Assembly: GCF_029946515.1 (NCBI RefSeq)
Contig: NZ_JARZHH010000017.1
Location: 62,001 to 126,000, forward strand
Source: Polyangium sp. 6x1
Lineage (GTDB): Bacteria > Myxococcota_A > Polyangia > Polyangiales > Polyangiaceae
Length of the DNA: 64,000 bases
Direction of reading: 5' to 3'
Shown: piece by piece, positions 1-7,902 of the stretch
How the letters are laid out: each line of letters begins with the position of its first letter
Numbering within the stretch: the first letter of the stretch is position 1
Position numbers and translations under genes: made by a program
Notes under the pieces: model-generated
Databases searched by the model: none
Told to the model about the DNA's origin: nothing
The model's input: the letters and a program-made list of their open reading frames with translations, nothing else

Positions 1-209
1 CCGGTGCCCATTCCCCCTACGCCGCCGGTGCCCATTCCACCAGCGCCGCCGGTGCCCATGCCGCCAGAGCCGCCCACGCCCCCAGAGCCGCCGGTGCCCA
101 TTCCACCAGCGCCGCCGGTGCCCATGCCTCCGGAGCCGCCCACGCCCATTCCACCTGCGCCGCCTGTGCCCATGCCTCCAGAGCCGCTCGTGCCCATGCC
201 TCCGGAGCC
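1..209 (-). repeat. 24-bp tandem repeat coding a Gly-Met octapeptide linker
   Basis: Read on the minus strand, this is about nine degenerate copies of a 24-bp unit encoding G-[SAV]-G-G-M-G-[TV]-G; one unit is shortened to six codons. It forms the linker of the partial lipoprotein and continues past the window edge. Near-identical units suggest recent slippage, so copy number may vary between strains. Confidence 0.75.
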
Positions 210-299
210 GGCCGCGCCGTTGGTCCCGGTCCCGGGATCGTCCGAGCATGCGCTGGCCCAAAGCCCCAATGCAACCACAACGAGCGTACGCGTCTTCAT
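1..299 (-). CDS. Gly-rich lipoprotein, 3' end outside window
   Basis: The first 99 codons of a minus-strand gene that runs off the left edge. The N-terminus is a lipoprotein signal peptide (MKTRTLVVVALGLWASAC) with a lipobox Cys at residue 18. The mature part opens with an acidic SDDPGT stretch and passes into Gly/Met-rich octapeptide repeats. The ATG ending at 299 was chosen over the in-frame ATG at 305 because GGAGGAG (307-313) lies about 7 nt from the former and only 1 nt from the latter. Poly-Gly tethers behind the lipobox are common in myxobacterial surface lipoproteins. The functional domain must lie beyond the window, so no role can be assigned. Confidence 0.8.
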   Translation of the reverse strand, partial: MKTRTLVVVALGLWASACSDDPGTGTNGAAGSGGMGTSGSGGMGTGGAGGMGVGGSGGMGTGGAGGMGTGGSGGVGGSGGMGTGGAGGMGTGGVGGMGT

Positions 300-482
300 C
301 GTCATTCTCCTCCGCAATGTCCGCAGGTCATTCCGTTCGGACAGGGCACCCAATCGGCGGTCGCACCGGGAGCAGGATTTCGTCGCTTGCGCCGGTGGCA
401 GAGACGCGCCTCACGCACGCCCAGCAAGGTGCTCTGGGCCGCAGCGGGAGCCGTGGCCCGATCGCGTCTTTCGGCAGCGCGC
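300..482. other. Intergenic gap holding one arm of a 24-bp inverted repeat
   Basis: This gap separates the end of the kinase gene from the start of the lipoprotein gene, both on the minus strand. It must contain the lipoprotein promoter, but no convincing -35/-10 pair is visible. Bases 372-395 are a perfect 24-nt inverted copy of 3197-3220. Confidence 0.5.
372..395 (+). repeat. 24-bp inverted repeat, left arm
   Basis: The sequence (GCAGGATTTCGTCGC then TTGCGCCGG) is the exact reverse complement of 3197-3220. With one mismatch the match extends three bases further. The two arms bracket the sigma factor/kinase operon at a distance of about 2.8 kb and both lie outside coding sequence. No transposase or target-site duplication accompanies them. 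A shared regulatory site or a small repeat element are both possible. Confidence 0.75.
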
Positions 483-2345
483 TTACCGCGCGGCGGCGCA
501 CTCGGGGCGCTGACCGGCGAGCCACGTCGCCGCGCGCTGCTCGCGATCGTTCATCGGGAAGAGAGCGCCGGCGACGACCCGCGCGCGCGCGCAGTCGCCG
601 GCCGCAGCGAAGCAGTGCGCGAGGCTCACCCGGGCGTGGAAGACGGTGCCCGGCGCCGGCGAAGGGCGTTCGCCGATGGCTCGCTCGAGTTGCGTGGCGA
701 GCTGCTCGCAACGCGCGACCGTGCGGGGCCCGAGGTGTGTCTGCGCCGCCACGGCGAGGATGCGCTCCTCCGGGGAGGCCCGGCTCGTGTCGTCTGCGGG
801 GCAGTATTGCAACAGGGACCGCTGCACCGCGACATCGTCGTTGCCGGCGGCGCGCATGCGCTTCGCGCCTTGCTCGCACTGGCCGGCGAGCATCTCGCAC
901 GAGGCGCGCGTGTGGGCCATGATGCCGACGCTCGCCGCGTCGAGCTTTTCGGCCCGCGCGAGGAGCTCCAGGCACGCCTTGCCGTTCCCCCCGCGGAACG
1001 CTTCCGCTGCCTTCTGCATGAGCTTCGCGGCCTCGCCCCTGTCGCTGCCCGACGCGAAAGGCGTGCCGGAACTGGCTGCCGCAGCGATGGGGGCCGCGAG
1101 GCGCGCGCTCGCGGGCAGGAGGGGTTGTAAAAACGCCGGCGGCTGCGGAGAAGGAGCCGGCGCGGCGGTGAGCGTGGCGGACGGTTCGGGCGCTGCCACG
1201 CTCGGCGCGGGCGCGGTGGTGCTGTGGGTCGGATCGACGCCGTTCGCGGAGGTGGTGCTCGTGGGTATGGCTCGGTCGCCCGGGAAGCCGGCCGCGGCGA
1301 GCGTCGCGAGGCCGACGCCGACGAGCGCGAGGGAGACCGCGCGCGCCCGGCGCGGAGCGGCCACGGGACGCGCATCGAGCGAGGCCTCGAGCGCCGCGAC
1401 CAGCGCCTCCACGTCGCGGTGGCGGGCGGCAGGATCGATCGCGATCGCGCGGGCGAGGGCGTCCCACAGCGCGGGCTCCGGGCCGGCGCTCCCCCACCGC
1501 TCGCGGCCGAGGCGCGCGAGCTCTGCGGCCGCCGTGCCCGCCGGCAGACGCGCGCCCGTGAGCGCTTCGAGAAGACAGAGCCCGAGCGCGAACTGATCGA
1601 CTGCCGGGCCCACCTCGCTGGCGCGCTGCTCGGGCGCCATGTACGCCCGTGTGCCGGCCGGGTCGGCGCGCTGCTCCGCGCCCACGGCCAGCCCGAAATC
1701 GGCGACGCGCACGCGCCCGTCGTCGCCGAGCAGGAGGTTCGCTGGCTTGATGTCGCGGTGCGTGAGGCCCGCCGCGTGGATGGCGGCGAGGCCGCGCCCA
1801 GCCTGCACGTATGCTTCGACGCGCTCGCGAAAGCCCGGCCCGTGCCCCGGCCAGGCCTTGTCGAGCGTCGCCCCCTCGACGTACTCGGTTGCGAGGAAGA
1901 CGGCGCCGCCCTCGACGCCGACGTCGAACACGGTGAGCACGTTGGGGTGCGTGACCTTCGCGAGCGCGCGCGCCTCGGCCGCGAGCCGATCGGCGGCGCC
2001 GGCCTGGTCCGGCCTCATCAGCTTGAGCGCGACCCTACGTCCGAGCGCCGGATCCCAGCCCTCGTAGACGACCCCCATGCCCCCCGCGCCGACCACCTGG
2101 CGGATCTGGTAGCGACCGAGGCTCGGAGCTTCGTGCGGCGGGCTGGGCGCCGCGGCGTGGGGCTCGCTCGCGGCCCCAGGGGGAGAGGCGCCGAGGACGC
2201 GCCCCAGCTCGACGAGGGCGCGGCGGCAGGCGGCGCAGTCGTCGAGGTGACGCTCGAGCGCGTCGCGCTCGGGCGCCGCGGCATGCCCTTCGACGAAGCT
2301 GCAGAGGGCCTCGGTGTCGGGGCAGGACGCGAGCGGCGGGCGCAT
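483..2345 (-). CDS. Ser/Thr protein kinase with N-terminal anti-sigma-type zinc motif
   Basis: A 620-aa kinase. Residues 33-40 carry the H-x3-C-x2-C motif of zinc-binding anti-sigma (ZAS, zf-HC2) domains. A Hanks-type kinase domain follows (about 78-325): glycine loop GAGGMG, VALK lysine at 108, HRDIKPAN at 196-203, DFG at 216-218 and APE at 237-239. One membrane segment lies near 336-354. After it comes an Ala/Pro linker and an Ala/Cys-rich extracytoplasmic region with TPR-like helices. The ATG at 2345 follows the sigma gene stop by one base and was preferred to an in-frame TTG at 2363. Tight coupling to the sigma gene suggests that the kinase also binds or controls that sigma factor. The kinase assignment is secure; the anti-sigma role is inferred. 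Confidence 0.92.
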   Translation of the reverse strand: MRPPLASCPDTEALCSFVEGHAAAPERDALERHLDDCAACRRALVELGRVLGASPPGAASEPHAAAPSPPHEAPSLGRYQIRQVVGAGGMGVVYEGWDPALGRRVALKLMRPDQAGAADRLAAEARALAKVTHPNVLTVFDVGVEGGAVFLATEYVEGATLDKAWPGHGPGFRERVEAYVQAGRGLAAIHAAGLTHRDIKPANLLLGDDGRVRVADFGLAVGAEQRADPAGTRAYMAPEQRASEVGPAVDQFALGLCLLEALTGARLPAGTAAAELARLGRERWGSAGPEPALWDALARAIAIDPAARHRDVEALVAALEASLDARPVAAPRRARAVSLALVGVGLATLAAAGFPGDRAIPTSTTSANGVDPTHSTTAPAPSVAAPEPSATLTAAPAPSPQPPAFLQPLLPASARLAAPIAAAASSGTPFASGSDRGEAAKLMQKAAEAFRGGNGKACLELLARAEKLDAASVGIMAHTRASCEMLAGQCEQGAKRMRAAGNDDVAVQRSLLQYCPADDTSRASPEERILAVAAQTHLGPRTVARCEQLATQLERAIGERPSPAPGTVFHARVSLAHCFAAAGDCARARVVAGALFPMNDREQRAATWLAGQRPECAAAR

Positions 2346-2346
2346 C

Positions 2347-3165
2347 TCATTCGTCCCGGGCAAGCAGGCGCGAGAGGCTCAGATCGAGGTTGCTCTCGAC
2401 GATGCGTAGGATGCTGTCGAGCTCGGCGTCGCCGACGCGCAGCGCGCTCGAGAGCTCCTCGCGCGTCGCGTCCGAGAGCCGCTGCCGCGCCTGCGCCGTG
2501 CGCCGCGCCGCCGTCGCGCGGTGGACCCCCAAGGCCGCCGCCACCTCATCGCACGTCAGGCCGTCGAGCACCGAGAGGCGCAGCACCAGCCGCTCTGCCG
2601 GCTCGAGCCGTGCGATCGCGCGCGAGAAGGCGGCGCGGAACGCATCGCGATAATGCGCCTTGAGGAAATCCAGCTCCACGTCGCGGCCGTCGGCGACGGC
2701 CTCGAGCGCGTCGCCCTCGGCCTGGATCTCGCGCCGCTCGCTCTCCGCGGCGTTCACGAAGGCACGTACGGCTGCGACGCGCAGCCAGTTCTCCAGGAAA
2801 CCCCGGCCCGAGTAGCTGGCGATACGCGGCTCCGCGCCCGGCCGCGCGGCGAAGAGCCGCTCGCGCAGCATCTGGCGGAGCTCGGCGCGGCGATCTTTGC
2901 TCGGCGCGAAGCGGGCGGCGACCGCGTCGATCACGCCGCCGAAGCGCCGTTCGAGTTGCTCGACGGAGCCCGGCGAGCCCGCGGCGCAGGCGCAGGCGAG
3001 ATAGAAATCGTCCGCCCGCACGCGGGCGAGCGCGGCCTCGGGATCGGGTGCCGCCGCGAGATGACGCTCGAGGTGACGGAGGAAGAAGTCGTCGTCGAGG
3101 TCGAGCCCCGGCCAGGCGCCTCGGCCTGCAGCCGCGAGTGCCAGCCTCGCCTCCTTCATGTGCAT
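2347..3165 (-). CDS. RNA polymerase sigma-70-like factor, Myxococcales-type family
   Basis: A 272-aa protein with a region-2-like segment (about 85-130, with [16 protein letters not shown]) and a C-terminal sigma-70 region 4 helix-turn-helix (about 195-245: [19 protein letters not shown]). The layout resembles the family known as TIGR03001 (sigma-70, Myxococcales family 1). The protein at 43756-44658 is a second member with the same architecture. ATGs at 3165 and 3159 are both possible. The gene lies directly before a kinase whose N-terminus carries an anti-sigma zinc motif, so the pair probably forms a sigma/anti-sigma-kinase module. Target genes are not evident from the sequence. Confidence 0.85.
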   Translation of the reverse strand: MHMKEARLALAAAGRGAWPGLDLDDDFFLRHLERHLAAAPDPEAALARVRADDFYLACACAAGSPGSVEQLERRFGGVIDAVAARFAPSKDRRAELRQMLRERLFAARPGAEPRIASYSGRGFLENWLRVAAVRAFVNAAESERREIQAEGDALEAVADGRDVELDFLKAHYRDAFRAAFSRAIARLEPAERLVLRLSVLDGLTCDEVAAALGVHRATAARRTAQARQRLSDATREELSSALRVGDAELDSILRIVESNLDLSLSRLLARDE

Positions 3166-3196
3166 CGACGCGGCGATGGTACGCGGAGCTCGGCCG

Positions 3197-3220
3197 CCGG
3201 CGCAAGCGACGAAATCCTGC
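3197..3220 (-). repeat. 24-bp inverted repeat, right arm
   Basis: Perfect reverse complement of 372-395. It lies 32-55 nt upstream of the sigma factor start, where a promoter or operator would be expected, and about 196 nt upstream of the divergent Cys-rich gene. Confidence 0.75.
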
Positions 3221-3415
3221 CCCCGGCGCGCCGGCGGCGCGTTCGGTCGACTGGCGCGGGCGCACGCCTCGGGGGGATCCCCGCGGTAGTCCACCTCTAT
3301 GGGATCAGGTCCGTTGTCCAGTGACCAGCGGATCAGCGCCGCAACGTCGCGGGGGCCTATCTCTCCCGGGGTGCCAAACGAAGGGCAACGGCCCGCCTGA
3401 GCTCGCGCACACGCC

Positions 3416-3934
3416 GTGAATGTATGTCACGCCCGGGACCGCCTTGAATCCGATGGCGCGCCCTGGGGGCGGATGTCGGTGCACTTCTCCTTGGTAGACG
3501 CAAGGCTGGCCCCCGTCGACCCATGCCCGTCCGAAGCGCCGGCGTCGGGAGCGCCTTGCAGCTACGTGACCACGTGCAGCTACACCGTCGATGACGGCTG
3601 CGGCCCAGAGGAGCAGACGGCCTCGTGTGATGGCGCGGTCTGGACCACCGAGGGTATCTCGACCTGCAATCCCCCGCCCCCTGATTATTGTGTTTCCTAC
3701 AAGAACGAGACGGAATGCGGCGCGGACGCAGGCTGCCGCTGGCTCGTCCCGGGCTGCGGGATGCCGGCCCTCCCCGAGGCGGGCTGCTTCGCCGTGACGG
3801 ATTGCACCGGCGACTTCGATTGCCCCATCTCCGGCGGCACGTGCCAGGAGGTGAGCATCAATCCCTGCCACAACCAGCCCTGCGGCGCCTGCGGCATGAC
3901 CGTCTCGGTGTGCGTGACGCCGGCCGCTCCCTGA
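3416..3934 (+). CDS. Cysteine-rich protein without visible signal peptide
   Basis: A 172-aa protein (GTG start; an in-frame ATG lies at 3473) with 18 cysteines, nearly all after residue 40. It includes CSYVTTCSY, DDGCGPEEQ and a closing CGACGM segment. Such disulfide-rich modules occur in secreted or lipid-anchored myxobacterial proteins, yet neither start gives a signal peptide or lipobox. The gene may have lost its 5' end, or the true start may be upstream in another frame. No catalytic motif is visible. Function unknown. Confidence 0.55.
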   Translation: MNVCHARDRLESDGAPWGRMSVHFSLVDARLAPVDPCPSEAPASGAPCSYVTTCSYTVDDGCGPEEQTASCDGAVWTTEGISTCNPPPPDYCVSYKNETECGADAGCRWLVPGCGMPALPEAGCFAVTDCTGDFDCPISGGTCQEVSINPCHNQPCGACGMTVSVCVTPAAP

Positions 3935-4329
3935 CGGCGCGGGGATGATACATCTTGGCCGTACGCCGATCGCGGTGACAGCGAACGCAAGATTTTTCTG
4001 GAGAGACCCCGGCGACCTGCTCGACGATCCAGGCCGACCGACGGCCGCGGGCTGCGCGGCGTCCAAGCTCGCCGATCCGGTTTTTCTCGGCCAGGTTTGT
4101 CTCGACGCCTGAGTTTGTCCTGTGGTATGCCCGCGCCATGCCCCGAGTCGTCCATTGCCTCGCGCAAGGCCAGGAGCTGCCCGCTGTACGAAACGTCGGG
4201 TACGGCATTCCACAATTTGTGGATCACCGTGGAAGCCGGGAGCGCGGGCGGGGAGGGGACGTTCGACGGCTGGATCGCAAGCGGTGAGCGGGGCGCGGGC
4301 GCGCGGCCGCGCCATGGTATGCTCCCGCG
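3935..4329. other. Intergenic region upstream of the two-component operon
   Basis: This 395-nt stretch has no supportable gene on either strand. It contains a perfect inverted repeat CCACAATTTGTGG at 4210-4222, about 108 nt before the kinase GTG, and a TATGCT hexamer at 4317-4322 close to the start codon. No consensus -35/-10 pair or sigma-54 site is convincing. Confidence 0.45.
4210..4222. promoter_or_regulatory. 13-bp palindrome upstream of the histidine kinase gene
   Basis: CCACAA-T-TTGTGG is a perfect dyad with 6-bp arms in a locally less GC-rich stretch. Its position would suit a repressor or activator site for the kinase/NtrC/receiver operon. The binding protein is unknown. Confidence 0.35.
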
Positions 4330-5820
4330 GTGAAGCTCGCACGCAAGCTCGCCATTGCCCTCATTCTGGGCGTCTTCGCGGTCGTCGCCGTGCACGCCTA
4401 CCTCCGCGTGCGTCGGCTCATCGCGATCTTCGAAACGGACATCCGCCACGACGCGCACGCCTATGGCCGCGCCCTCGCCGCCGCGATCGCGGAAGTCTAC
4501 CACGCGGACGGCAGCGAGCGCGCTCGCGCCATCGTGGCGGTCGCCAACCAGCGCGAGAACCACGTGCGCATCCGCTGGGTCTCGCTCGACGCGCCCGCGG
4601 GCAGCGAGGACGCCCCCGCCGCGCCCCGCGCCGAGCTCGATCCCGTCGCGCGGGGCGCGGAGATCGTGCTCCGGCTTCCGCACCTCGACGACGTCCACGA
4701 GGAGCACCTCGTGACGTTCGTGCCCGTCGTCGCCCCTGGCGGCGGAGCGCTTGGCGCCATCGAGCTCGCGGAGTCGCTCGCCGGCGAAAAGCAATACATC
4801 CGCACGACGCTGCTCAACACGGCGCTGGCGAACCTCGCGGTCGCGCTCGTCTGTGGGCTCATCGCCACGGCGCTCGGCGTCTGGTTCGTCGGAAGGCCCA
4901 TGCAGAGCCTCATCGCGCAGGCACGGCGCGTCGGCGCGGGCGACCTCTCGGCGCGCCTCTCGCTCTCGCAGCGCGACGAGATCGGCCAGCTCGCCCAGGA
5001 AATGAACCTCATGTGCGACCGCCTCGCGGACGCGAACGCACGCGCAGCGCGGGAGACGGAGGCACGCATCTCTGCGCTGGAGCAGCTCCGCCACGCCGAT
5101 CGCCTCGCCACCGTCGGCAAGCTCGCCGCGGGCATCGCGCACGAGCTCGGGGCACCGCTCCAGGTCATCTCGGGCCGCGCGCGCCTGCTCTGCGAGGACG
5201 GCACGAGCCGCGAGGAAGTCGAGAAGAACGCGCGCACCATCGCCGAGCAGACCGATCGCATCATCCGCATCGTGCGCCAGCTCCTCGATTTCGCGCGCCG
5301 CCGGGGCGCCGAGAAGGCGCGCGTCGACCTGCGCGCCCTGGCGCGGCGCACGGTGTCGCTGCTCCAGCCGCTCGCGGACAAACGGTCGGTGTCGATCGAG
5401 ATCGTCGCGGGCGAGGTGCCCGTCGAGGCGGGCGCCGACGGCGAGCAGATCCAGCAGGCCGTCACGAACCTCGTGGTCAACGGCATCCAGGCCATGAAGG
5501 AGGGCGGCGCGCTCCGCGTGAAGGTGCACGAAGAGCGCGTGGTGCCCCCCGGCGACGTCGGCGGGGACGAAGCCACGTACGCCTGCATCGAGGTCGCCGA
5601 CGAGGGCGAGGGGATGCCTGCCGACGTCGTGGGCCATATCTTCGAACCCTTCTATACGACGAAGGACGTGGGCGAAGGGACGGGGCTCGGGCTCTCGGTG
5701 TCCTATGGTATCATCCGCGAACACGAGGGATTCATCCGCGTCGACAGCCAGGTGGGCAAAGGCAGCCGGTTTCGCGTATACCTGCCTCTGTGCGGCCGAG
5801 CATCCCCGGGCGTGTCCTGA
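4330..5820 (+). CDS. Membrane sensor histidine kinase
   Basis: About 496 aa from a GTG start. TM1 (about 8-26) and TM2 (about 160-187) enclose a roughly 130-residue extracytoplasmic sensor region. A HAMP linker follows (about 188-232). The dimerisation helix contains AAGIAHELGAPLQ with the phospho-acceptor His271. The ATPase domain has an N box (NLVVNGIQAM, near 379), a G1 box (DEGEGMP, near 423) and the GTGLGLSVSYG lid (near 449). It should phosphorylate the NtrC-type regulator encoded immediately downstream, whose GTG start lies inside its last codons. The ligand cannot be deduced. Confidence 0.95.
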   Translation: MKLARKLAIALILGVFAVVAVHAYLRVRRLIAIFETDIRHDAHAYGRALAAAIAEVYHADGSERARAIVAVANQRENHVRIRWVSLDAPAGSEDAPAAPRAELDPVARGAEIVLRLPHLDDVHEEHLVTFVPVVAPGGGALGAIELAESLAGEKQYIRTTLLNTALANLAVALVCGLIATALGVWFVGRPMQSLIAQARRVGAGDLSARLSLSQRDEIGQLAQEMNLMCDRLADANARAARETEARISALEQLRHADRLATVGKLAAGIAHELGAPLQVISGRARLLCEDGTSREEVEKNARTIAEQTDRIIRIVRQLLDFARRRGAEKARVDLRALARRTVSLLQPLADKRSVSIEIVAGEVPVEAGADGEQIQQAVTNLVVNGIQAMKEGGALRVKVHEERVVPPGDVGGDEATYACIEVADEGEGMPADVVGHIFEPFYTTKDVGEGTGLGLSVSYGIIREHEGFIRVDSQVGKGSRFRVYLPLCGRASPGVS

Positions 5821-7175
5821 TCATCGACGACGATCCCGACGTTTGCGAGCTGCTCGACGCGGGGCTCGAGAAGCGCGGGTTCGTCACGTCCTACCGCACG
5901 AGCGGCGAGGCGGGCCTCGATCTGCTCGCAGCCGAGGACTTCGACGTCGTCGTCTCCGACCTGCAGATGAAGGGCATGACCGGCCTCGCGCTCTGCGAGC
6001 GGATCGTGGGGACGCGGCCCGACGTGCCCGTCATCGTCATCACCGCGTTCGGCAGCCTCGACACTGCGATCGCGGCCATCCGCGCGGGCGCATACGATTT
6101 CCTCCCCAAACCCTTTGAGCTCGAAGTGCTGCGTATCGCGGTCGAGCGGGCGGTGTGGCACCGGGCGCTGCGCGACGAGGTGAAGCGGCTCCGGCGCGCG
6201 GCGGCCGAGGCGCGCGAGTTCGAGGAGATGGTCGGCGCGAGCGCGGCGATGAAGCGGGCGACCGACATGCTGGAACGCGTGGCCCATCTCGACACGTCGG
6301 TGCTGATCACGGGCGAGAGCGGCACGGGCAAGGAGCTTGCAGCGCGTGCGCTGCACCGGCGAAGTGCGCGGCGGGGCGGGCCGTTCGTCGCGATCAACTG
6401 CGCGGCGATGCCCGAGGCGCTGCTCGAGAGCGAGCTGTTCGGCCACGTCCGCGGCGCCTTCACGGACGCGCGCGCGGCGCGCACGGGCCTCTTCCAGAAG
6501 GCGCACGGGGGGACGCTCTTTCTCGACGAAATCGGCGACATGCCGCTCGGCCTGCAACCGAAGCTCCTCCGGGTCTTGCAGGAGCGCGCTGTGCGGCCCA
6601 TCGGCGGCGACGATGAGGTGGCCGTGGACGTGCGCATCGTGTCGGCCACGAACCGCGACCTCGAGGCGGCCGTGGAGGAGCGCCGATTCCGGGAGGATCT
6701 CTATTATCGGATCCACGTGGTCCAGGTGGAGATGCCGCCCTTGCGCTCGCGCGGCACGGACATCCTGCTGCTCGCGCAGCGATTCGTGGAGAAGTTCGCC
6801 GCGGCGACCGGACGGCGCGTCACGTGCCTGTCGCCCGCGGCGGCGGACAAGCTCATGAGTTATACGTGGCCGGGCAACGTCCGGGAGCTTTCCAATTGCA
6901 TCGAGCGCGCCGTCGCGCTCGCCACGTTCGAGCAGATCGGCGCGGAGGATCTGCCCGAGAAGATCCGCGCCCACGAGGCCAAGCACGTGGTGGTGGCCAC
7001 GGACGATCCCGCGGAGCTCTTGCCGCTCAAAGAGGTGGAGCGCCGGTACATCCTGCGGGTCCTCGAAGCGGTGCGGGGCAACAAGACGCGCGCGGCGGAG
7101 ATCCTGAAGCTCGATCGCGCCACGCTCTACCGCAAGCTCGCTCGGTACGGCCATGGCGACGGCGGAGGCGCGTAA
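5790..7175 (+). CDS. NtrC-family sigma-54-dependent response regulator
   Basis: A 461-aa protein. The receiver domain (about 8-122) has acidic DDD near residues 13-15, phospho-acceptor Asp57 and a PKPF lysine. The AAA+ domain (about 145-380) has Walker A GESGTGKE, the sigma-54 contact loop as GAFTDA instead of GAFTGA, Walker B GGTLFLDEIGD and the arginine-finger region REDLYYR. A Fis-type helix-turn-helix closes the protein (NKTRAAEILKLDRATLYRKL). The GTG at 5790 overlaps the kinase gene by 31 nt, which suggests translational coupling. It should activate sigma-54 promoters when phosphorylated by the upstream kinase. The multicopper oxidase promoter at 32236 is a possible but unproven target. 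Confidence 0.95.
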   Translation: MRPSIPGRVLIIDDDPDVCELLDAGLEKRGFVTSYRTSGEAGLDLLAAEDFDVVVSDLQMKGMTGLALCERIVGTRPDVPVIVITAFGSLDTAIAAIRAGAYDFLPKPFELEVLRIAVERAVWHRALRDEVKRLRRAAAEAREFEEMVGASAAMKRATDMLERVAHLDTSVLITGESGTGKELAARALHRRSARRGGPFVAINCAAMPEALLESELFGHVRGAFTDARAARTGLFQKAHGGTLFLDEIGDMPLGLQPKLLRVLQERAVRPIGGDDEVAVDVRIVSATNRDLEAAVEERRFREDLYYRIHVVQVEMPPLRSRGTDILLLAQRFVEKFAAATGRRVTCLSPAAADKLMSYTWPGNVRELSNCIERAVALATFEQIGAEDLPEKIRAHEAKHVVVATDDPAELLPLKEVERRYILRVLEAVRGNKTRAAEILKLDRATLYRKLARYGHGDGGGA

Positions 7176-7263
7176 CGTCGCAGAATGCTACAGCGCCGCG
7201 AAACACGACGCTCGCACGCGTGTCTGCGCCAGGAGCCGGTGCGAAATGCGGCGGGGATCCGCG

Positions 7264-7278
7264 TGGCGCGCCGTTTGC
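7264..7278 (+). promoter_or_regulatory. Candidate sigma-54 promoter before the receiver gene
   Basis: TGGCGC-N5-TTGC has GG and GC elements exactly 10 nt apart and differs from the sigma-54 consensus at one -24-box position. It directly follows a gene for a sigma-54 activator. A start site about 12 nt downstream would leave a leader of only a few bases before the ATG at 7295, which weakens the call. Confidence 0.35.
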
Positions 7279-7294
7279 AATACCGCTGCGCCCA

Positions 7295-7792
7295 ATGGCG
7301 CAACCGACATCGAGCGCGGCGTGGGACCTCGGAGGTGGTGGAGACGAGCTGCCGCGTCGCGCGGGGTTGCGCGTCGTCCTCGCCGAGGACGACGTGGAAG
7401 TGCGCCTCCTCCTCGCGCAGGCCCTGCGCAAGGACGGGCATACGGTGATCGAGGTCGAGAGCGGCACGCAGCTCTTCGAGTTTTTGCGCGCGCTCGCGCA
7501 GGGCGCGCCCGACGAGAGCCATCCCGACGTGATCGTCTCGGATATCCGCATGCCCGGCAGGAGCGGGATCGACGTGCTCGCGTCCCTGCGCGAAGTCGGG
7601 TGGCGCACGCCCTTCGTGCTGACCACGGCGTTCGGCGACGCGGCGACGCACGCGCGCGCGCGGGCCGCGGGCGCCTTCGCGGTGTTCGATAAACCTTTCG
7701 ACGTTGACGATCTGCGCACGGTCGTTCTAAACGCCGGCCGGCGCGCGGGCGCGGCATGTTCGACATCCGGGGGCCTGGGCTCTACCTCATGA
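7295..7792 (+). CDS. Single-domain response regulator (receiver)
   Basis: A 165-aa protein: a roughly 24-residue unstructured N-terminus, then a CheY-like receiver domain. It has the acidic pair at AEDD (about 30-33), phospho-acceptor Asp83 in IVSDIRMPG, a Thr in LTTAFG and the conserved Lys in FDKPFD. No output domain follows. Third gene of the kinase/NtrC/receiver cluster, it is probably a phosphate sink or relay partner of the upstream kinase. The ATG at 7295 is the last in-frame ATG before the domain. Confidence 0.88.
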   Translation: MAQPTSSAAWDLGGGGDELPRRAGLRVVLAEDDVEVRLLLAQALRKDGHTVIEVESGTQLFEFLRALAQGAPDESHPDVIVSDIRMPGRSGIDVLASLREVGWRTPFVLTTAFGDAATHARARAAGAFAVFDKPFDVDDLRTVVLNAGRRAGAACSTSGGLGSTS

Positions 7793-7902
7793 GGCTCGAC
7801 GGCGGGCGGCCGAAGCGAATCTCGACGCTCCTCGGCGATTCGCTGCGATGGGAGCCGCTGCCGCCCGGGCGCGCAATCGAGATCGACGCAAAGGTGCCAT
7901 GA
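7756..7902 (+). CDS. Possible 48-aa protein between receiver and lipoprotein genes
   Basis: A short open frame begins inside the last codons of the receiver gene (different frame) and ends in a TGA that overlaps the ATG of the next gene (ATGA). The product starts MFDIRGPGLYLMRLDGG and ends EIDAKVP. It lacks a signal peptide, membrane segment or recognisable motif. Overlaps at both ends are what a coupled small gene would show, but chance in GC-rich DNA cannot be excluded. Confidence 0.35.
   Translation: MFDIRGPGLYLMRLDGGRPKRISTLLGDSLRWEPLPPGRAIEIDAKVP

Noticed and set aside
3305-5724. Long minus-strand frames (345 and 675 codons) opposite the Cys-rich and histidine kinase genes
   Set aside because: Both are shadows with biased composition. 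The plus strand carries recognisable domains over the same bases.
4122-5789. Upstream extension of the NtrC-type regulator frame through the histidine kinase gene
   Set aside because: The extension encodes only Arg/Ala-rich sequence overlapping the kinase in another frame; the receiver domain begins right after GTG 5790.
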